From NCBI RefSeq assembly GCF_000374545.1, contig NZ_KB894583.1:124001-188000 (forward strand): a stretch of DNA of 64,000 nt. Reading direction: 5' to 3'. This stretch comes from Anaeromusa acidaminophila DSM 3853. Its GTDB lineage: Bacteria > Bacillota > Negativicutes > Anaeromusales > Anaeromusaceae. Below are positions 7,823-15,894 of the stretch, piece after piece. Below the pieces are notes generated by a model, which saw only the letters and a list, made by a program, of their open reading frames with translations, was not told the DNA's origin and made no database searches. The position numbers were made by a program, and so were the translations under genes. Numbering within the stretch: the first letter of the stretch is position 1; every line of letters starts with the position of its first letter.

Positions 7823-7838
7823 TGGCATGGGTTTTGCT
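7823..7838 (+). promoter_or_regulatory. Sigma-54 (-24/-12) promoter of the dha operon
   Basis: TGGCATGGGTTTTGCT matches the consensus TGGCACG-N4-TTGCT, with GG at 7824-7825 and GC at 7836-7837 at exact spacing. Transcription should start near 7849, about 45 bases before dhaK. Confidence 0.88.
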
Positions 7839-7861
7839 AATATACTCTACGGAAACGGCAA

Positions 7862-7876
7862 GCCGGTCAGACCGGC
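7862..7876. repeat. Inverted repeat in the dhaK leader
   Basis: GCCGGT-CAG-ACCGGC, just downstream of the expected start site. It could be a small RNA hairpin or an operator; nothing decides between them. Confidence 0.4.
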
Positions 7877-7893
7877 AGAAGGGAGAATTAAGG

Positions 7894-8892
7894 ATGAAAA
7901 AAGTCATTAATGTACCCGAGCAAGTTGTAGAGGAAATGCTTCAGGGGGTTGTCGCGGCACATCCTCAATATGTACGTCGTGTAGAGGGTTTTGACGTTAT
8001 TGTGCGCGCCCAAGCTCCTGTACAGGGTAAAGTGGCCTTGGTCAGCGGCGGCGGCAGCGGCCATGAACCTTCTCATGGCGGTTTTGTCGGTAAAGGGATG
8101 TTGGACGGAGCGGTAGCCGGAGCGGTATTTACGTCTCCGACTCCGGATCAAGTGTATGAAGCGGTGAAAGCGGTAGATGGCGGCAAAGGCGTACTACTGG
8201 TCATCAAAAACTACACTGGCGATATTATGAACTTTGAAATGGCTGCGGAAATGGCGGATGCCGAAGGCATTAAAGTAGAAAAAGTAGTTGTCAATGATGA
8301 CGTTGCGGTAGAGAATAGCACGTGGACTACTGGTCGTCGCGGCATCGCCGGTACGGTGTTTGTGCATAAAATTGCTGGCGCTAAAGCGGAAACAGGCGCT
8401 TCGCTGGAGGAAGTGAAAGCGGTCGCGGATAAGGTTGTCGCCAATGTTCGTTCCATGGGCATGGCTCTGGCGCCTTGCACCGTACCGGCTGCAGGCAAGC
8501 CTAGCTTTGTCTTGGGCGAAGACGAAATGGAAATTGGCATGGGCATTCACGGCGAACCGGGAACGCATCGGGAAACTGTGAAAAAAGCGGATGAAATTGC
8601 AGCGCATTTGCTGGATAAAATTTTAGCTGATATCACTTTGTCCGCAGGAGATGAAGTGGCTGTGCTGGTCAACGGCCTAGGTGCTACGCCGTTGATGGAG
8701 CTGTACATTGTGAACCGTAAAGTGGCGGAAACTTTGGCTGCTAAAGGCATCAAAACCGCCAAGACTTTTGTAGGAAATTACATGACCTCTCTAGAAATGG
8801 CCGGATTCTCCATTACATTGTTGAAATTGGATGCGGAATTAAAAGAGTTGCTGTTGGCCCCGGCGGATACGCCGGCTTTGGTGCAGTTTTAA
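7894..8892 (+). CDS. dhaK: Dihydroxyacetone kinase, Dha-binding subunit DhaK
   Basis: 332 residues, normal family length. DhaK binds dihydroxyacetone covalently through a histidine and presents it for phosphorylation by DhaL-ADP. Seen: GGGSGHEPSHGGFVGKGML near residue 55, and the substrate-binding His219 in GMGIHGEPG. The ATG at 7894 follows AAGGGAG; an earlier in-frame codon at 7822 lies within the sigma-54 promoter and can be excluded. First gene of dhaK-dhaL-dhaM-ptsH-ptsI. The product, dihydroxyacetone phosphate, enters glycolysis. Confidence 0.96.
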   Translation: MKKVINVPEQVVEEMLQGVVAAHPQYVRRVEGFDVIVRAQAPVQGKVALVSGGGSGHEPSHGGFVGKGMLDGAVAGAVFTSPTPDQVYEAVKAVDGGKGVLLVIKNYTGDIMNFEMAAEMADAEGIKVEKVVVNDDVAVENSTWTTGRRGIAGTVFVHKIAGAKAETGASLEEVKAVADKVVANVRSMGMALAPCTVPAAGKPSFVLGEDEMEIGMGIHGEPGTHRETVKKADEIAAHLLDKILADITLSAGDEVAVLVNGLGATPLMELYIVNRKVAETLAAKGIKTAKTFVGNYMTSLEMAGFSITLLKLDAELKELLLAPADTPALVQF

Positions 8893-8955
8893 AGATTCCC
8901 AAGAATCACTTGGTGCAAAAACGCTAGCGTTCTTGGCGGTAGCGAAAAGGAAGCT

Positions 8956-8985
8956 GGCAGCGGGTGAAAGCCCGCTGCCTTTCTT
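8956..8985 (+). terminator. Hairpin with short T-tail between dhaK and dhaL
   Basis: GGCAGCGGG-TGAAAG-CCCGCTGCC is a 9-bp GC-rich stem followed by TTTCTT. It may be a partial terminator or processing site giving more DhaK than the downstream subunits. Confidence 0.5.
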
Positions 8986-9011
8986 GAAACGGACGATGGG
9001 AGGAAACAGGC

Positions 9012-9647
9012 ATGAATACGAAAGCAACAGAGCTCATCAATGCGGTGGGAGCTATGGTAATAGAGGAAAAACAATTTCTGACGGATTTGGACGCCGCTAT
9101 TGGCGATGGTGATCATGGAATTAATATGGCTCGCGGTTTCGAGGCGGTTAAAACCAAACTGGCCGGAGCTCCCGAGGGAGATGTCGGTGCGGCGTTGAAA
9201 CTAGTGGGCATGACCTTGATTTCGACTGTGGGCGGCGCCGCAGGACCTTTATATGGTACGGCGTTCTTGCGGGCTGCCGGAGCGGCGCAAGGGAAAGAAA
9301 TGGTCGACGAGGATACGGCGCAAAAAATGCTGGAGGCTGCAGTCGGCGGCATCAAGGAACGCGGCAAGGCGACTCGAGGGGAAAAGACCATTCTAGATGC
9401 CCTGGAGCCCGCAACCGAAGCCTTTGCACAGGCTAGAGAAGACGGCAAGACTATGCTGGAATGTTTAGAAGCGGCCCAAAACGCCGCGGCGGCAGGGGTC
9501 GAATATACCAAAACCATTATTGCTACAAAAGGACGCGCTAGCTATCTGGGAGAACGCAGCATCGGGCATCAAGATCCCGGCGCTACTTCGACAACCTTGA
9601 TGCTGCAGACCTTGTATCGGCAGCTGGCTGAGAAACAGGAGGGATAG
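9012..9647 (+). CDS. dhaL: Dihydroxyacetone kinase, ADP-binding subunit DhaL
   Basis: 211 residues. DhaL holds a permanently bound ADP that is rephosphorylated by phospho-DhaM and passes the phosphate to dihydroxyacetone on DhaK. The metal/nucleotide-binding aspartates are visible in DLDAAIGDGDHGIN near residues 26-39. Other family blocks include GGAAGPLYGTAF and SYLGERSIGHQDPGATS near the C-terminus. GGAGG precedes the ATG. One base separates its stop from dhaM. Confidence 0.95.
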   Translation: MNTKATELINAVGAMVIEEKQFLTDLDAAIGDGDHGINMARGFEAVKTKLAGAPEGDVGAALKLVGMTLISTVGGAAGPLYGTAFLRAAGAAQGKEMVDEDTAQKMLEAAVGGIKERGKATRGEKTILDALEPATEAFAQAREDGKTMLECLEAAQNAAAAGVEYTKTIIATKGRASYLGERSIGHQDPGATSTTLMLQTLYRQLAEKQEG

Positions 9648-9648
9648 C

Positions 9649-10041
9649 ATGGTAGGAATTGTAATTGTATCCCATAGCGTCAAAGTTGCGGAAGGGATTT
9701 GTGAAATGGCGGCGCAGATGGCGCGGGCGGAACAGAAAATTTTGGCCGCTGGCGGCACAGCGGACGGCGGCATTGGTACGGATGCCACATTGGTAGCTGA
9801 GCGTATTGCTCAAGCGGATGTAGGCGAAGGCGTGTTGGTGCTGGCGGATCTGGGCAGCGCGGTGCTCAGCGCAGAAACCGCACTGGAATTTTTAGATGAA
9901 AAGCTACGCAAACGCGTACAGATTGCAGATGCTCCGATTTTGGAAGGCGCTATTAGTGCGGCTGTCGAGGCGTCGCTAGGAAGTTCGTTGGCTTCGGTGG
10001 TGGCAACTGCAGAAGGAGCTCGGGATTTGCACAAGTTATAG
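9649..10041 (+). CDS. dhaM: Dihydroxyacetone kinase phosphotransfer subunit DhaM (EIIA-type)
   Basis: 130 residues: only the EIIA(mannose-like) domain, as in short DhaM forms, without the HPr and EI domains fused in E. coli DhaM. The phospho-accepting His is residue 9 in IVIVSHSVK. GGTADGGIGTDA and VLADLGSAVLSAE are characteristic of the family. HPr and EI are encoded as separate genes immediately downstream, so the relay fused in E. coli is split here. Confidence 0.93.
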   Translation: MVGIVIVSHSVKVAEGICEMAAQMARAEQKILAAGGTADGGIGTDATLVAERIAQADVGEGVLVLADLGSAVLSAETALEFLDEKLRKRVQIADAPILEGAISAAVEASLGSSLASVVATAEGARDLHKL

Positions 10042-10062
10042 GCGGAGAAGAGGAGAATTTAT

Positions 10063-10326
10063 ATGGAAGCAATTGTTCAGATTACCAATCCCACAGGCCT
10101 GCACGCTCGGCCGGCGGCGCAGTTCGTGCAGCAGGCGGCTAAATTTAAAAGCAAAGTGGTGATTGAAGGCAACGGCAAAAGCGCTGATGCTAAAAGCATT
10201 TTAGGGGTTATGTCGTTAGGGGTAACCAAGAATACAGATTTAAAGATTTCCGCGACCGGCGAAGATGAAGTTGCTTGTGTACAGGCTTTGGTAGAACTAG
10301 TAGAAAGTCGTTTCGGAGAGGAGTAA
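10063..10326 (+). CDS. ptsH: Phosphocarrier protein HPr (dha-operon copy)
   Basis: 87 residues. HPr carries phosphate from enzyme I to DhaM. The His14 site is intact (PTGLHARPA). A serine aligned with regulatory Ser46 is also present (KSILGVMSLG, Ser45), as in Firmicute HPr acted on by HPr kinase. It sits between dhaM and ptsI, which argues that it serves the kinase; it may also be the cell's general HPr. An HPr-like domain on the upstream activator could be charged by the same enzyme I. Confidence 0.94.
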   Translation: MEAIVQITNPTGLHARPAAQFVQQAAKFKSKVVIEGNGKSADAKSILGVMSLGVTKNTDLKISATGEDEVACVQALVELVESRFGEE

Positions 10327-10330
10327 GATC

Positions 10331-12046
10331 ATGGAAAAGCTGCAAGGACTGGCTGTGGTGCCGGGCAGCGCCATGGGACCGCTTCTGGTGTTGCGGGATG
10401 AATTGACGGCGGCATTAAAGACGTATGCGCCTTCGGCGACGGCAGAAGAACTGGAAAAGCTGGAGTCGGCTGCGGCGACAGCGGCGTTGCAGCTGGGAGA
10501 GGCGGCTAGCCGTTGTCGGGAAGCCGGCCAAGATGAGCAGGCGGGAATTTTAGAGGCGCATCAACTGATGGCTCAAGATACGGCCTTGCTGATGGCAATG
10601 CAAGAGGCGGTCGACGCGGGCGCTCCGGCGGCGGCGCTGCAGGCTAGCGAGCAGTATGCGGCTATGTTTGAAGCCATGGATGACGCCTATTTGCGAGAGC
10701 GCGCCGCGGATGTGCGCGATGTAGGCAAGCGCATCGCCAAGGTGCTGCTGGGGTTGACGGAGCCGAAGCCTGTAGAGGGAGGCGCCATATTAGCGGCGGA
10801 GGATGTAGAGCCGTCTTATCTAGCGGCGTTGCCGGCAGGCGCGGTAAAAGCGGTTCTGTTAGGACAGGGCAGCACTACGTCACATGCGGTAATTATTGCT
10901 AAGGCGAGGGGCATTCCGGCCATTGTAGGGTTAAATCAGGTTTTAACGGGCTTGACTAGCGGCCAGGAAGTTTTTGTGGATGCGGGGCGCGGGGAAGTTT
11001 GGGTGGAGCCGGATATGAAAACTCGCGAACAGGCGCTGCAGCAGATTCAAAGAGAAGCCGAGCAGCTCAAACGCGATTTGTCGCTGGCCGGGGAAACGGC
11101 AGTGACTACCGATGGGCTGAAAATGACTTTGGCGGCTAACATCGGTTCGCCTCAAGACATGGAAACCGCGGTGCGCTATGGCGCGGAAGGGGTCGGCCTT
11201 TTTCGTACGGAATTTCTTTTTATGGGACATGACAGCGCCCCCGACGAAGAGGAACAGTATCAAGCGTATAAAGCGGCCATTGAAGGCTGTCAAGGAGCGC
11301 TGTGCGTCATCCGGACGATGGATATTGGCGGTGATAAGCCGTTGCATTATCTACAGGTTCCTAAAGAAGATAATCCGTTTTTGGGCTGGCGGGCCATTCG
11401 AATCAGTCTGGAGCGGGAGGATCTGTTCTTGCCGCAGTTAAAAGCCATTCTGCGGGCGGCGGTGCATGGAAAAGCAGCCATTATGCTGCCCATGGTGAGC
11501 CAGGTAGAAGAGATTCGCCAAGCAAGGCTGGCTTTGCAGCGCGCTCGAGAAGCGCTGCAAAAAGAAGGCAAGTCTTTTGGAAACGAGGTTCCCTTAGGTA
11601 TCATGGTGGAGACGCCTGCAGCGGCGGCCATGGCGCCGCTATTAGCGCAGGAATGTGATTTCTTTAGTATCGGTACGAATGATTTAGTGCAATATACCTT
11701 GGCGGTAGACCGGGGCAACTCGAAAATTAGCGGTCTTTACAGTCATTTTCATCCGGCGGTGCTGCGTTTGATTCAGCAGACGGCGCAGGCGGCCCATGAA
11801 GCAGGAATTTGGGTTGGCATGTGCGGAGAAATGGCGGGAGATCCCCTGGCTACCCCGTTACTGGTGGCGTTGGGTTTTGATGAACTCAGCATGAGCGCTC
11901 CGGCGCTGCCGCGCGTAAAGGAACGGGTCCGCTCTTTATCTCGCCATGAAGCGGACGAATTATTGGCGCAGGTGTTGAGTTTGAAAGAAAGCACTGCGAT
12001 TCGCGAACTCTTGCGTCGAAATATGGAACAAGAATCAGAAGGCTAA
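10331..12046 (+). CDS. ptsI: PTS enzyme I (phosphoenolpyruvate-protein phosphotransferase)
   Basis: 571 residues, standard length. It autophosphorylates from PEP and charges HPr. The active-site His is residue 185 in STTSHAVIIAKARGIPA. The PEP-binding barrel shows EGVGLFRTEFLFM, GIMVETPAAA and the Cys-containing GMCGEMAGDP near the C-terminus. It starts four bases after ptsH. No sugar-specific EII gene is nearby, so its main local client appears to be DhaM. Confidence 0.95.
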   Translation: MEKLQGLAVVPGSAMGPLLVLRDELTAALKTYAPSATAEELEKLESAAATAALQLGEAASRCREAGQDEQAGILEAHQLMAQDTALLMAMQEAVDAGAPAAALQASEQYAAMFEAMDDAYLRERAADVRDVGKRIAKVLLGLTEPKPVEGGAILAAEDVEPSYLAALPAGAVKAVLLGQGSTTSHAVIIAKARGIPAIVGLNQVLTGLTSGQEVFVDAGRGEVWVEPDMKTREQALQQIQREAEQLKRDLSLAGETAVTTDGLKMTLAANIGSPQDMETAVRYGAEGVGLFRTEFLFMGHDSAPDEEEQYQAYKAAIEGCQGALCVIRTMDIGGDKPLHYLQVPKEDNPFLGWRAIRISLEREDLFLPQLKAILRAAVHGKAAIMLPMVSQVEEIRQARLALQRAREALQKEGKSFGNEVPLGIMVETPAAAAMAPLLAQECDFFSIGTNDLVQYTLAVDRGNSKISGLYSHFHPAVLRLIQQTAQAAHEAGIWVGMCGEMAGDPLATPLLVALGFDELSMSAPALPRVKERVRSLSRHEADELLAQVLSLKESTAIRELLRRNMEQESEG

Positions 12047-12049
12047 GTA

Positions 12050-12078
12050 TTGAAAACACTCTGCAAAGACGTTATAAT
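12050..12078 (+). promoter_or_regulatory. Sigma-A promoter ahead of the second sigma-54 activator
   Basis: TTGAAA, a 17-base spacer and TATAAT, starting just after the ptsI stop. The predicted start is near 12085, so the transcript would run straight through the hairpin at 12114. Confidence 0.8.
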
Positions 12079-12113
12079 TAGAGCAGTATTTTGGATAAGA
12101 TAACGGCAGTGTG

Positions 12114-12142
12114 GCCGCCTTGAGTAATCAAGGCGGCTTTTT
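12114..12142 (+). terminator. Intrinsic terminator, possibly a leader attenuator
   Basis: GCCGCCTTG-AGTAAT-CAAGGCGGC is a perfect 9-bp stem followed by TTTTT. It can end the dha operon, but it also lies about 30 bases into the transcript from the promoter at 12050. Confidence 0.85.
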
Positions 12143-12164
12143 GTCTTTGCAGGGAGGGTGCGAG

Positions 12165-13568
12165 ATGGAAGGGGTTCGTGAGGAATCATTGGAAGTAGCC
12201 GAATTGAAAGAGCGTCTTGCCTGTATGGAGGCGCGCCTAGCTGCGGTGCTGGCCGCTGTGGATGAAGCCGTCTGTATAGTGGATGAACGTGACTGTGTTG
12301 TGGCTTGGAATCGCTATGCCACTGATTTATACGGCATTTCTTCGGATGAGATTGTCGGCAAGCATATTGGCATGTTTTTTTCCAATCTGCTGTTAACTCA
12401 GGTTGTGCAGGAGCGCAAAGAAGTCCGCGGACGCTATCATACTCCCTGCCCGGACAAGCATGTGCTTATTAACGCTATGCCGGTGCATTTGGCGGAGCGC
12501 AATGTCGGCGGCGTTTGCGCCGAACGTGATATTACGGAAGTAGTTCAATTAAATGAAAAGCTCTTTCGCACCAGTGAAGAAATGGTGGCCCTGCAGCAAC
12601 GCATAGAAGGGCGAGCGGTGGATTCCTTTGCTTCTATTTACGGGCATAGTCAAGGTATCCAGGAAGCTATAGCCATGGGACGGCGCGTAGCCGCCTCGCC
12701 GGCGCCAGTGTTGATTCGAGGGGAAAGCGGTTGCGGCAAAGAGCTCTTTGCGCGGGCATTGCATCAGGCAAGCGGCCGTACTGGCGCTTTTGTGGCCATC
12801 AATTGCGGCGCGATTCCGGAAGGCCTTTTTGAGAGCGAACTTTTTGGCTATCAAGGAGGCGCCTTTACCGGAGCGGATCGCAAAGGCAAGGCGGGTTTGC
12901 TCGAAGAAGCTCATGAGGGAACTTTGTTTTTGGATGAAATCGGCGATATGCCAAGAGAAGCGCAGGTTAAGCTGCTGCGGGCCCTGCAAGAGAAGAGCTT
13001 TTATCGTGTAGGCGGTTCTAAAGCGGTGCGAGTGGACGTGCGTATTGTGGCGGCGACCCATCGGAATTTGGAGGAAATGGTGGAACGCAAGGAATTCCGC
13101 GAGGATTTATACTACCGTCTAAATGTCGTCACTTTGTGGCTGCCGCCGCTGCGGGATCGCCGCGATGACATTCCGGAATTGGTGCATAAAGGGCTGCAGC
13201 ACTTTGGGGCGGTATATGGCAAGCTGATTACTAAGGTAGACCCGGATGCGATGGCCATGCTTTTAGAGTATCCTTGGCCTGGAAATGTAAGGGAATTGTT
13301 TAATGTTTTAGAGCGCATTGTAGTTCTGGCGGAAGGAGATGTGCTGGAAAGCCGGCATTTGCCGCAAGAATGGATGCAGCACCGCCCCTTGCCGCCCATG
13401 CTTGTGAAGGGGAATTTCAACTTGGCTGACGCTTCGAATCAGTGGGAAAAAGAAGTCATCCGCCGTGTGCTGAAAGAAAACCATTACAATAAGGCGGCTG
13501 CTGCCAAGAAGCTTGGCATTCCCAGGACGACTCTTTATTATAAGCTGCGTCAGTTAGAACTGGATTGA
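12165..13568 (+). CDS. Sigma-54-dependent PAS activator of the proline-type oxidation cluster
   Basis: 467 residues. A short coiled N-terminus and one PAS domain (about 15-125) precede an AAA+ core at about 155-395, with Walker A GESGCGKE at 186 and GAFTGA at 232. A Fis-type helix-turn-helix ends the protein ([20 protein letters not shown]). The ATG at 12165 follows AGGGAGG by seven bases. A near-perfect sigma-54 promoter at 13690 drives the next operon, so it presumably senses that substrate or a derived signal through PAS. PAS-type activators of amino-acid catabolism (RocR, PrdR) are close functional analogues. Confidence 0.88.
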   Translation: MEGVREESLEVAELKERLACMEARLAAVLAAVDEAVCIVDERDCVVAWNRYATDLYGISSDEIVGKHIGMFFSNLLLTQVVQERKEVRGRYHTPCPDKHVLINAMPVHLAERNVGGVCAERDITEVVQLNEKLFRTSEEMVALQQRIEGRAVDSFASIYGHSQGIQEAIAMGRRVAASPAPVLIRGESGCGKELFARALHQASGRTGAFVAINCGAIPEGLFESELFGYQGGAFTGADRKGKAGLLEEAHEGTLFLDEIGDMPREAQVKLLRALQEKSFYRVGGSKAVRVDVRIVAATHRNLEEMVERKEFREDLYYRLNVVTLWLPPLRDRRDDIPELVHKGLQHFGAVYGKLITKVDPDAMAMLLEYPWPGNVRELFNVLERIVVLAEGDVLESRHLPQEWMQHRPLPPMLVKGNFNLADASNQWEKEVIRRVLKENHYNKAAAAKKLGIPRTTLYYKLRQLELD

Positions 13569-13611
13569 CGGCGACCCGACAAAAACGTCGAAAAGTAGAC
13601 GGAATGTACGC

Positions 13612-13646
13612 AAAGACGCGTCTGGCAACAGAGCGTCTTTTTGTGT
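13612..13646 (+). terminator. Intrinsic terminator of the second activator gene
   Basis: AAAGACGC pairs with GCGTCTTT, with an inner TCTG-GCAA-CAGA tetraloop hairpin and a T-rich tail. Confidence 0.85.
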
Positions 13647-13689
13647 TTAACCCTTGAAAAACCTGGCGGGATGAAACATCCTGCTATGT

Positions 13690-13705
13690 TGGCACGGACC
13701 TTGCT
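13690..13705 (+). promoter_or_regulatory. Sigma-54 promoter of the amino-acid dehydrogenase operon
   Basis: TGGCACGGACCTTGCT agrees with the TGGCACG-N4-TTGCT consensus at every fixed position. Expected start near 13716. An imperfect inverted repeat (GCGGGATG-AAA-CATCCTGC, 13666-13684) lies just upstream; no clear enhancer pair was found. Confidence 0.92.
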
Positions 13706-13733
13706 ATATAGAGGGCAGGAGGTGTTGGGAAGC

Positions 13734-14039
13734 ATGAGAATTACAGAACATCCGATTTTAGAGTTCTCCCAAGAGGGACTGGTTGAATTTTCTTTTGACG
13801 GTCAAACCTTGAGCGGGCGGGCCGGAGAACCCATTGCCGCCGCCTTGCATGCGGCAGGCGTACGGGCTTTGCGTCACAGCCACCGCCATAATCGGCCGCG
13901 CGGCTTGTTTTGTGCGATAGGAAATTGTTCGTCCTGTTTGATGACGGTTGACGGCGTACCCAATGTTCGGGTTTGCGTGGAGCCTTTACAGGCTGGCATG
14001 CAGGTAGAAACCCAGAAAGGGAACGGGTACTTGAAATGA
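13734..14039 (+). CDS. [2Fe-2S] subunit of a proline dehydrogenase/HcnABC-type complex
   Basis: 101 residues. Ferredoxin-like subunit expected to carry electrons from the flavin subunits. Plant-type ligands are visible in CAIGNCSSC near residues 61-69, with a further Cys in VRVCVEP about 14 residues later. Start ATG 13734: AGGAGG lies 11 bases upstream, slightly long, but GTG/TTG codons closer to it would be too close. The stop overlaps the next start (ATGA). Related to HcnA of hydrogen cyanide synthase and small subunits of dye-linked proline dehydrogenases; the neighbourhood favours amino-acid oxidation over HCN formation. Confidence 0.85.
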   Translation: MRITEHPILEFSQEGLVEFSFDGQTLSGRAGEPIAAALHAAGVRALRHSHRHNRPRGLFCAIGNCSSCLMTVDGVPNVRVCVEPLQAGMQVETQKGNGYLK

Positions 14040-15130
14040 TAAAGACATGTGATATTTTGATTATTGGCGCCGGCCCGGCTGGATTGGTCGCCGCCAAGGA
14101 AGCGGCCCAAGCAGGCGCACAAGTGCTGCTTTTGGAGCGTTCCAATCATTTAGGCGGACAGCTGATTAAGCAGACGCACAAATTTTTCGGTTCTAAAGAA
14201 GAGTTTGCCGGGGAACGAGGCGTAGCTATTGCAGAGCGTCTCTTGGCGGAAGTAGGGGAGAATCCTGGTATTGAAGTGTGGTGCGGCGGTACGGCGCTAG
14301 GGATTTATCAGGAAGACGGCATTGTAACGGCTGAATATAAGGGCGTTTTTCACAAAATTAAAGCGAAACGCTTGATCGTAGCAACCGGAGCAGCGGAAAA
14401 GACACTGCCTTTCCCCAATTCGGATTTGCCTGGTATCTACGGAGCTGGAGCCGTACAGACGTTGATGAATGTGCATGGCGTGCTGCCTGGAAAACGAATC
14501 GTTATGCTTGGGGCTGGCAATATTGGCGTCATCGTAGCCTATCAGCTTCTGCAAGCGGGCGTAGAGGTAGCGGCTATTGTCGAAGGCGCTCCGGTTATCG
14601 GCAGTTATTGGGTGCATGCGTCGAAAGTCCGACGCTGCGGCGTTCCCATTTACACTTCTCATACGATCGTAGCGGCGCATGGTAAAGAAAGCCTCGAAGC
14701 GGTGACTATCGGCAAGGTAGATGAAAAATGGCAAGTAGTGCCGGGAAGCGAGCAGACGATAGAGGCGGACGGTTTATGCTTGTCCGTGGGGTTGTCGCCG
14801 TTGACGGAGCTTCTGTGGCAGGCGGGCTGCGATATGACTTTTGTGAAAGAATTAGGCGGCTATGTGCCGTGGCGCGATGCGAATCTGATGACGTCAAAAA
14901 AAGAAATTTTTGTAGCCGGTGATGTGGCGGGGGTGGAAGAAGCTTCCGCCGCCATGGTCGAAGGTAAAATTGCCGGGTTGTATGCGGCGTTCTCGCTGGG
15001 CATGCATTTGCCGGACTTTCAACAGCAATATCAGCAGGCGAAAGGGCAATTGGCCGCCTTGCGTTCCGGGCCGACAAGCGCCAAGGTTTGCAAGGGCTTA
15101 TGCAAAGTAACCTTTGAGGAGGCGATGTAA
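14036..15130 (+). CDS. FAD/NAD(P)-binding oxidoreductase subunit (HcnB / PDH alpha-like)
   Basis: 364 residues. Two Rossmann motifs are visible: GAGPAGLVAAKEA near residue 11 (FAD) and GAGNIGVIVAYQ near 162 (second dinucleotide). The FAD-closing motif VAGDVAGVEEASAAMVEG lies near 292-309. HcnB and PDH1 alpha subunits usually carry a C-terminal BFD-like [2Fe-2S] domain; here that domain is missing and appears as the separate gene at 15616. Expected role: accept electrons from the catalytic flavoprotein and pass them on. Translationally coupled to the [2Fe-2S] gene. Confidence 0.87.
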   Translation: MIKTCDILIIGAGPAGLVAAKEAAQAGAQVLLLERSNHLGGQLIKQTHKFFGSKEEFAGERGVAIAERLLAEVGENPGIEVWCGGTALGIYQEDGIVTAEYKGVFHKIKAKRLIVATGAAEKTLPFPNSDLPGIYGAGAVQTLMNVHGVLPGKRIVMLGAGNIGVIVAYQLLQAGVEVAAIVEGAPVIGSYWVHASKVRRCGVPIYTSHTIVAAHGKESLEAVTIGKVDEKWQVVPGSEQTIEADGLCLSVGLSPLTELLWQAGCDMTFVKELGGYVPWRDANLMTSKKEIFVAGDVAGVEEASAAMVEGKIAGLYAAFSLGMHLPDFQQQYQQAKGQLAALRSGPTSAKVCKGLCKVTFEEAM

Positions 15131-15619
15131 ATGCTGTCGAAAACCGGCATTCCGGACAAGGAGCAGATTGCAGCAGTGCTTCCTTGTGAAGCAAGAAAAA
15201 AAGAAGGCGCTGTAGCAATTATTGAATGCTACCAGGAAATTCCCTGCAACCCCTGCGCCGATGCGTGCCTGCGAGGCGCTATCACCGTGGATCCCATTCA
15301 TGAGCGGCCTAAACTGGACGCAGAAAAATGCAATGGCTGCGGTATCTGTTTAACCCATTGCCCTGGGCTGGCTATTGTTGTAACCGATTATCAATATACT
15401 GAGACAGAAGCGTTATTAAAACTGCCTTACGAATTTTCACCATTGCCTCAGGAGGGTGAGATTCTGGCCGGCTGCAATCGAGAGGGAGAGGCGATTGTGG
15501 ATGTAAAAGTGCTTCGCGCGCAGCGCAGCGCCAATAAGACGCACGTACTTTGGCTGGCTGTACCGAAAGAACAGGTAGATGAGGTGCGGTTTGTTCGCCG
15601 GAAGGAGGCAAAAGCATGA
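15131..15619 (+). CDS. 4Fe-4S ferredoxin-like subunit
   Basis: 162 residues. It has a CNPCADAC group near residues 40-47 and a classical CNGCGICLTHCPG group near residues 67-79, consistent with one or two [4Fe-4S] clusters. The C-terminal half is a non-Cys domain that I do not recognise. The ATG directly follows the previous stop, and its own stop overlaps the next start. In the complex it would relay electrons between the flavoprotein subunits and an external acceptor. Confidence 0.85.
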   Translation: MLSKTGIPDKEQIAAVLPCEARKKEGAVAIIECYQEIPCNPCADACLRGAITVDPIHERPKLDAEKCNGCGICLTHCPGLAIVVTDYQYTETEALLKLPYEFSPLPQEGEILAGCNREGEAIVDVKVLRAQRSANKTHVLWLAVPKEQVDEVRFVRRKEAKA

Positions 15620-15894
15620 AAGACGAGACAATCATTTGTCGGTGTGAAGATATTTCTTTAGGAGAGATTCGCGAACGCATTGCCAAGGGAGATCATTCGC
15701 TAGAGGAAGTGAAGCGTGCTTGTCGCTGCGGCATGGGACCCTGCCAGGGGCGGACGTGCATGCCTTTGATTGCGCAGGAAATCGCTACAGCAACAGGTCG
15801 GAAAGTAGAAGAAGTTGCACTGCCCACCTTCCGGCCGCCGACAGCGCCGATTTCTCTGGGCGTGCTGGCAGGAGGGACTGAGGATGAAAAATAA
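15616..15894 (+). CDS. BFD-like [2Fe-2S] protein
   Basis: 92 residues. The bacterioferritin-associated-ferredoxin-like fold is marked by CRCEDISLGEI near residue 8 and CRCGMGPCQGRTC near residues 36-48, giving four ligands. In related dehydrogenases this domain is the C-terminal part of the alpha subunit; here it is freestanding. The C-terminal tail (FRPPTAPISLG) is the motif that normally follows the domain. It overlaps the genes on both sides (4 and 11 bases), so stoichiometric synthesis is likely. Confidence 0.87.
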   Translation: MKDETIICRCEDISLGEIRERIAKGDHSLEEVKRACRCGMGPCQGRTCMPLIAQEIATATGRKVEEVALPTFRPPTAPISLGVLAGGTEDEK

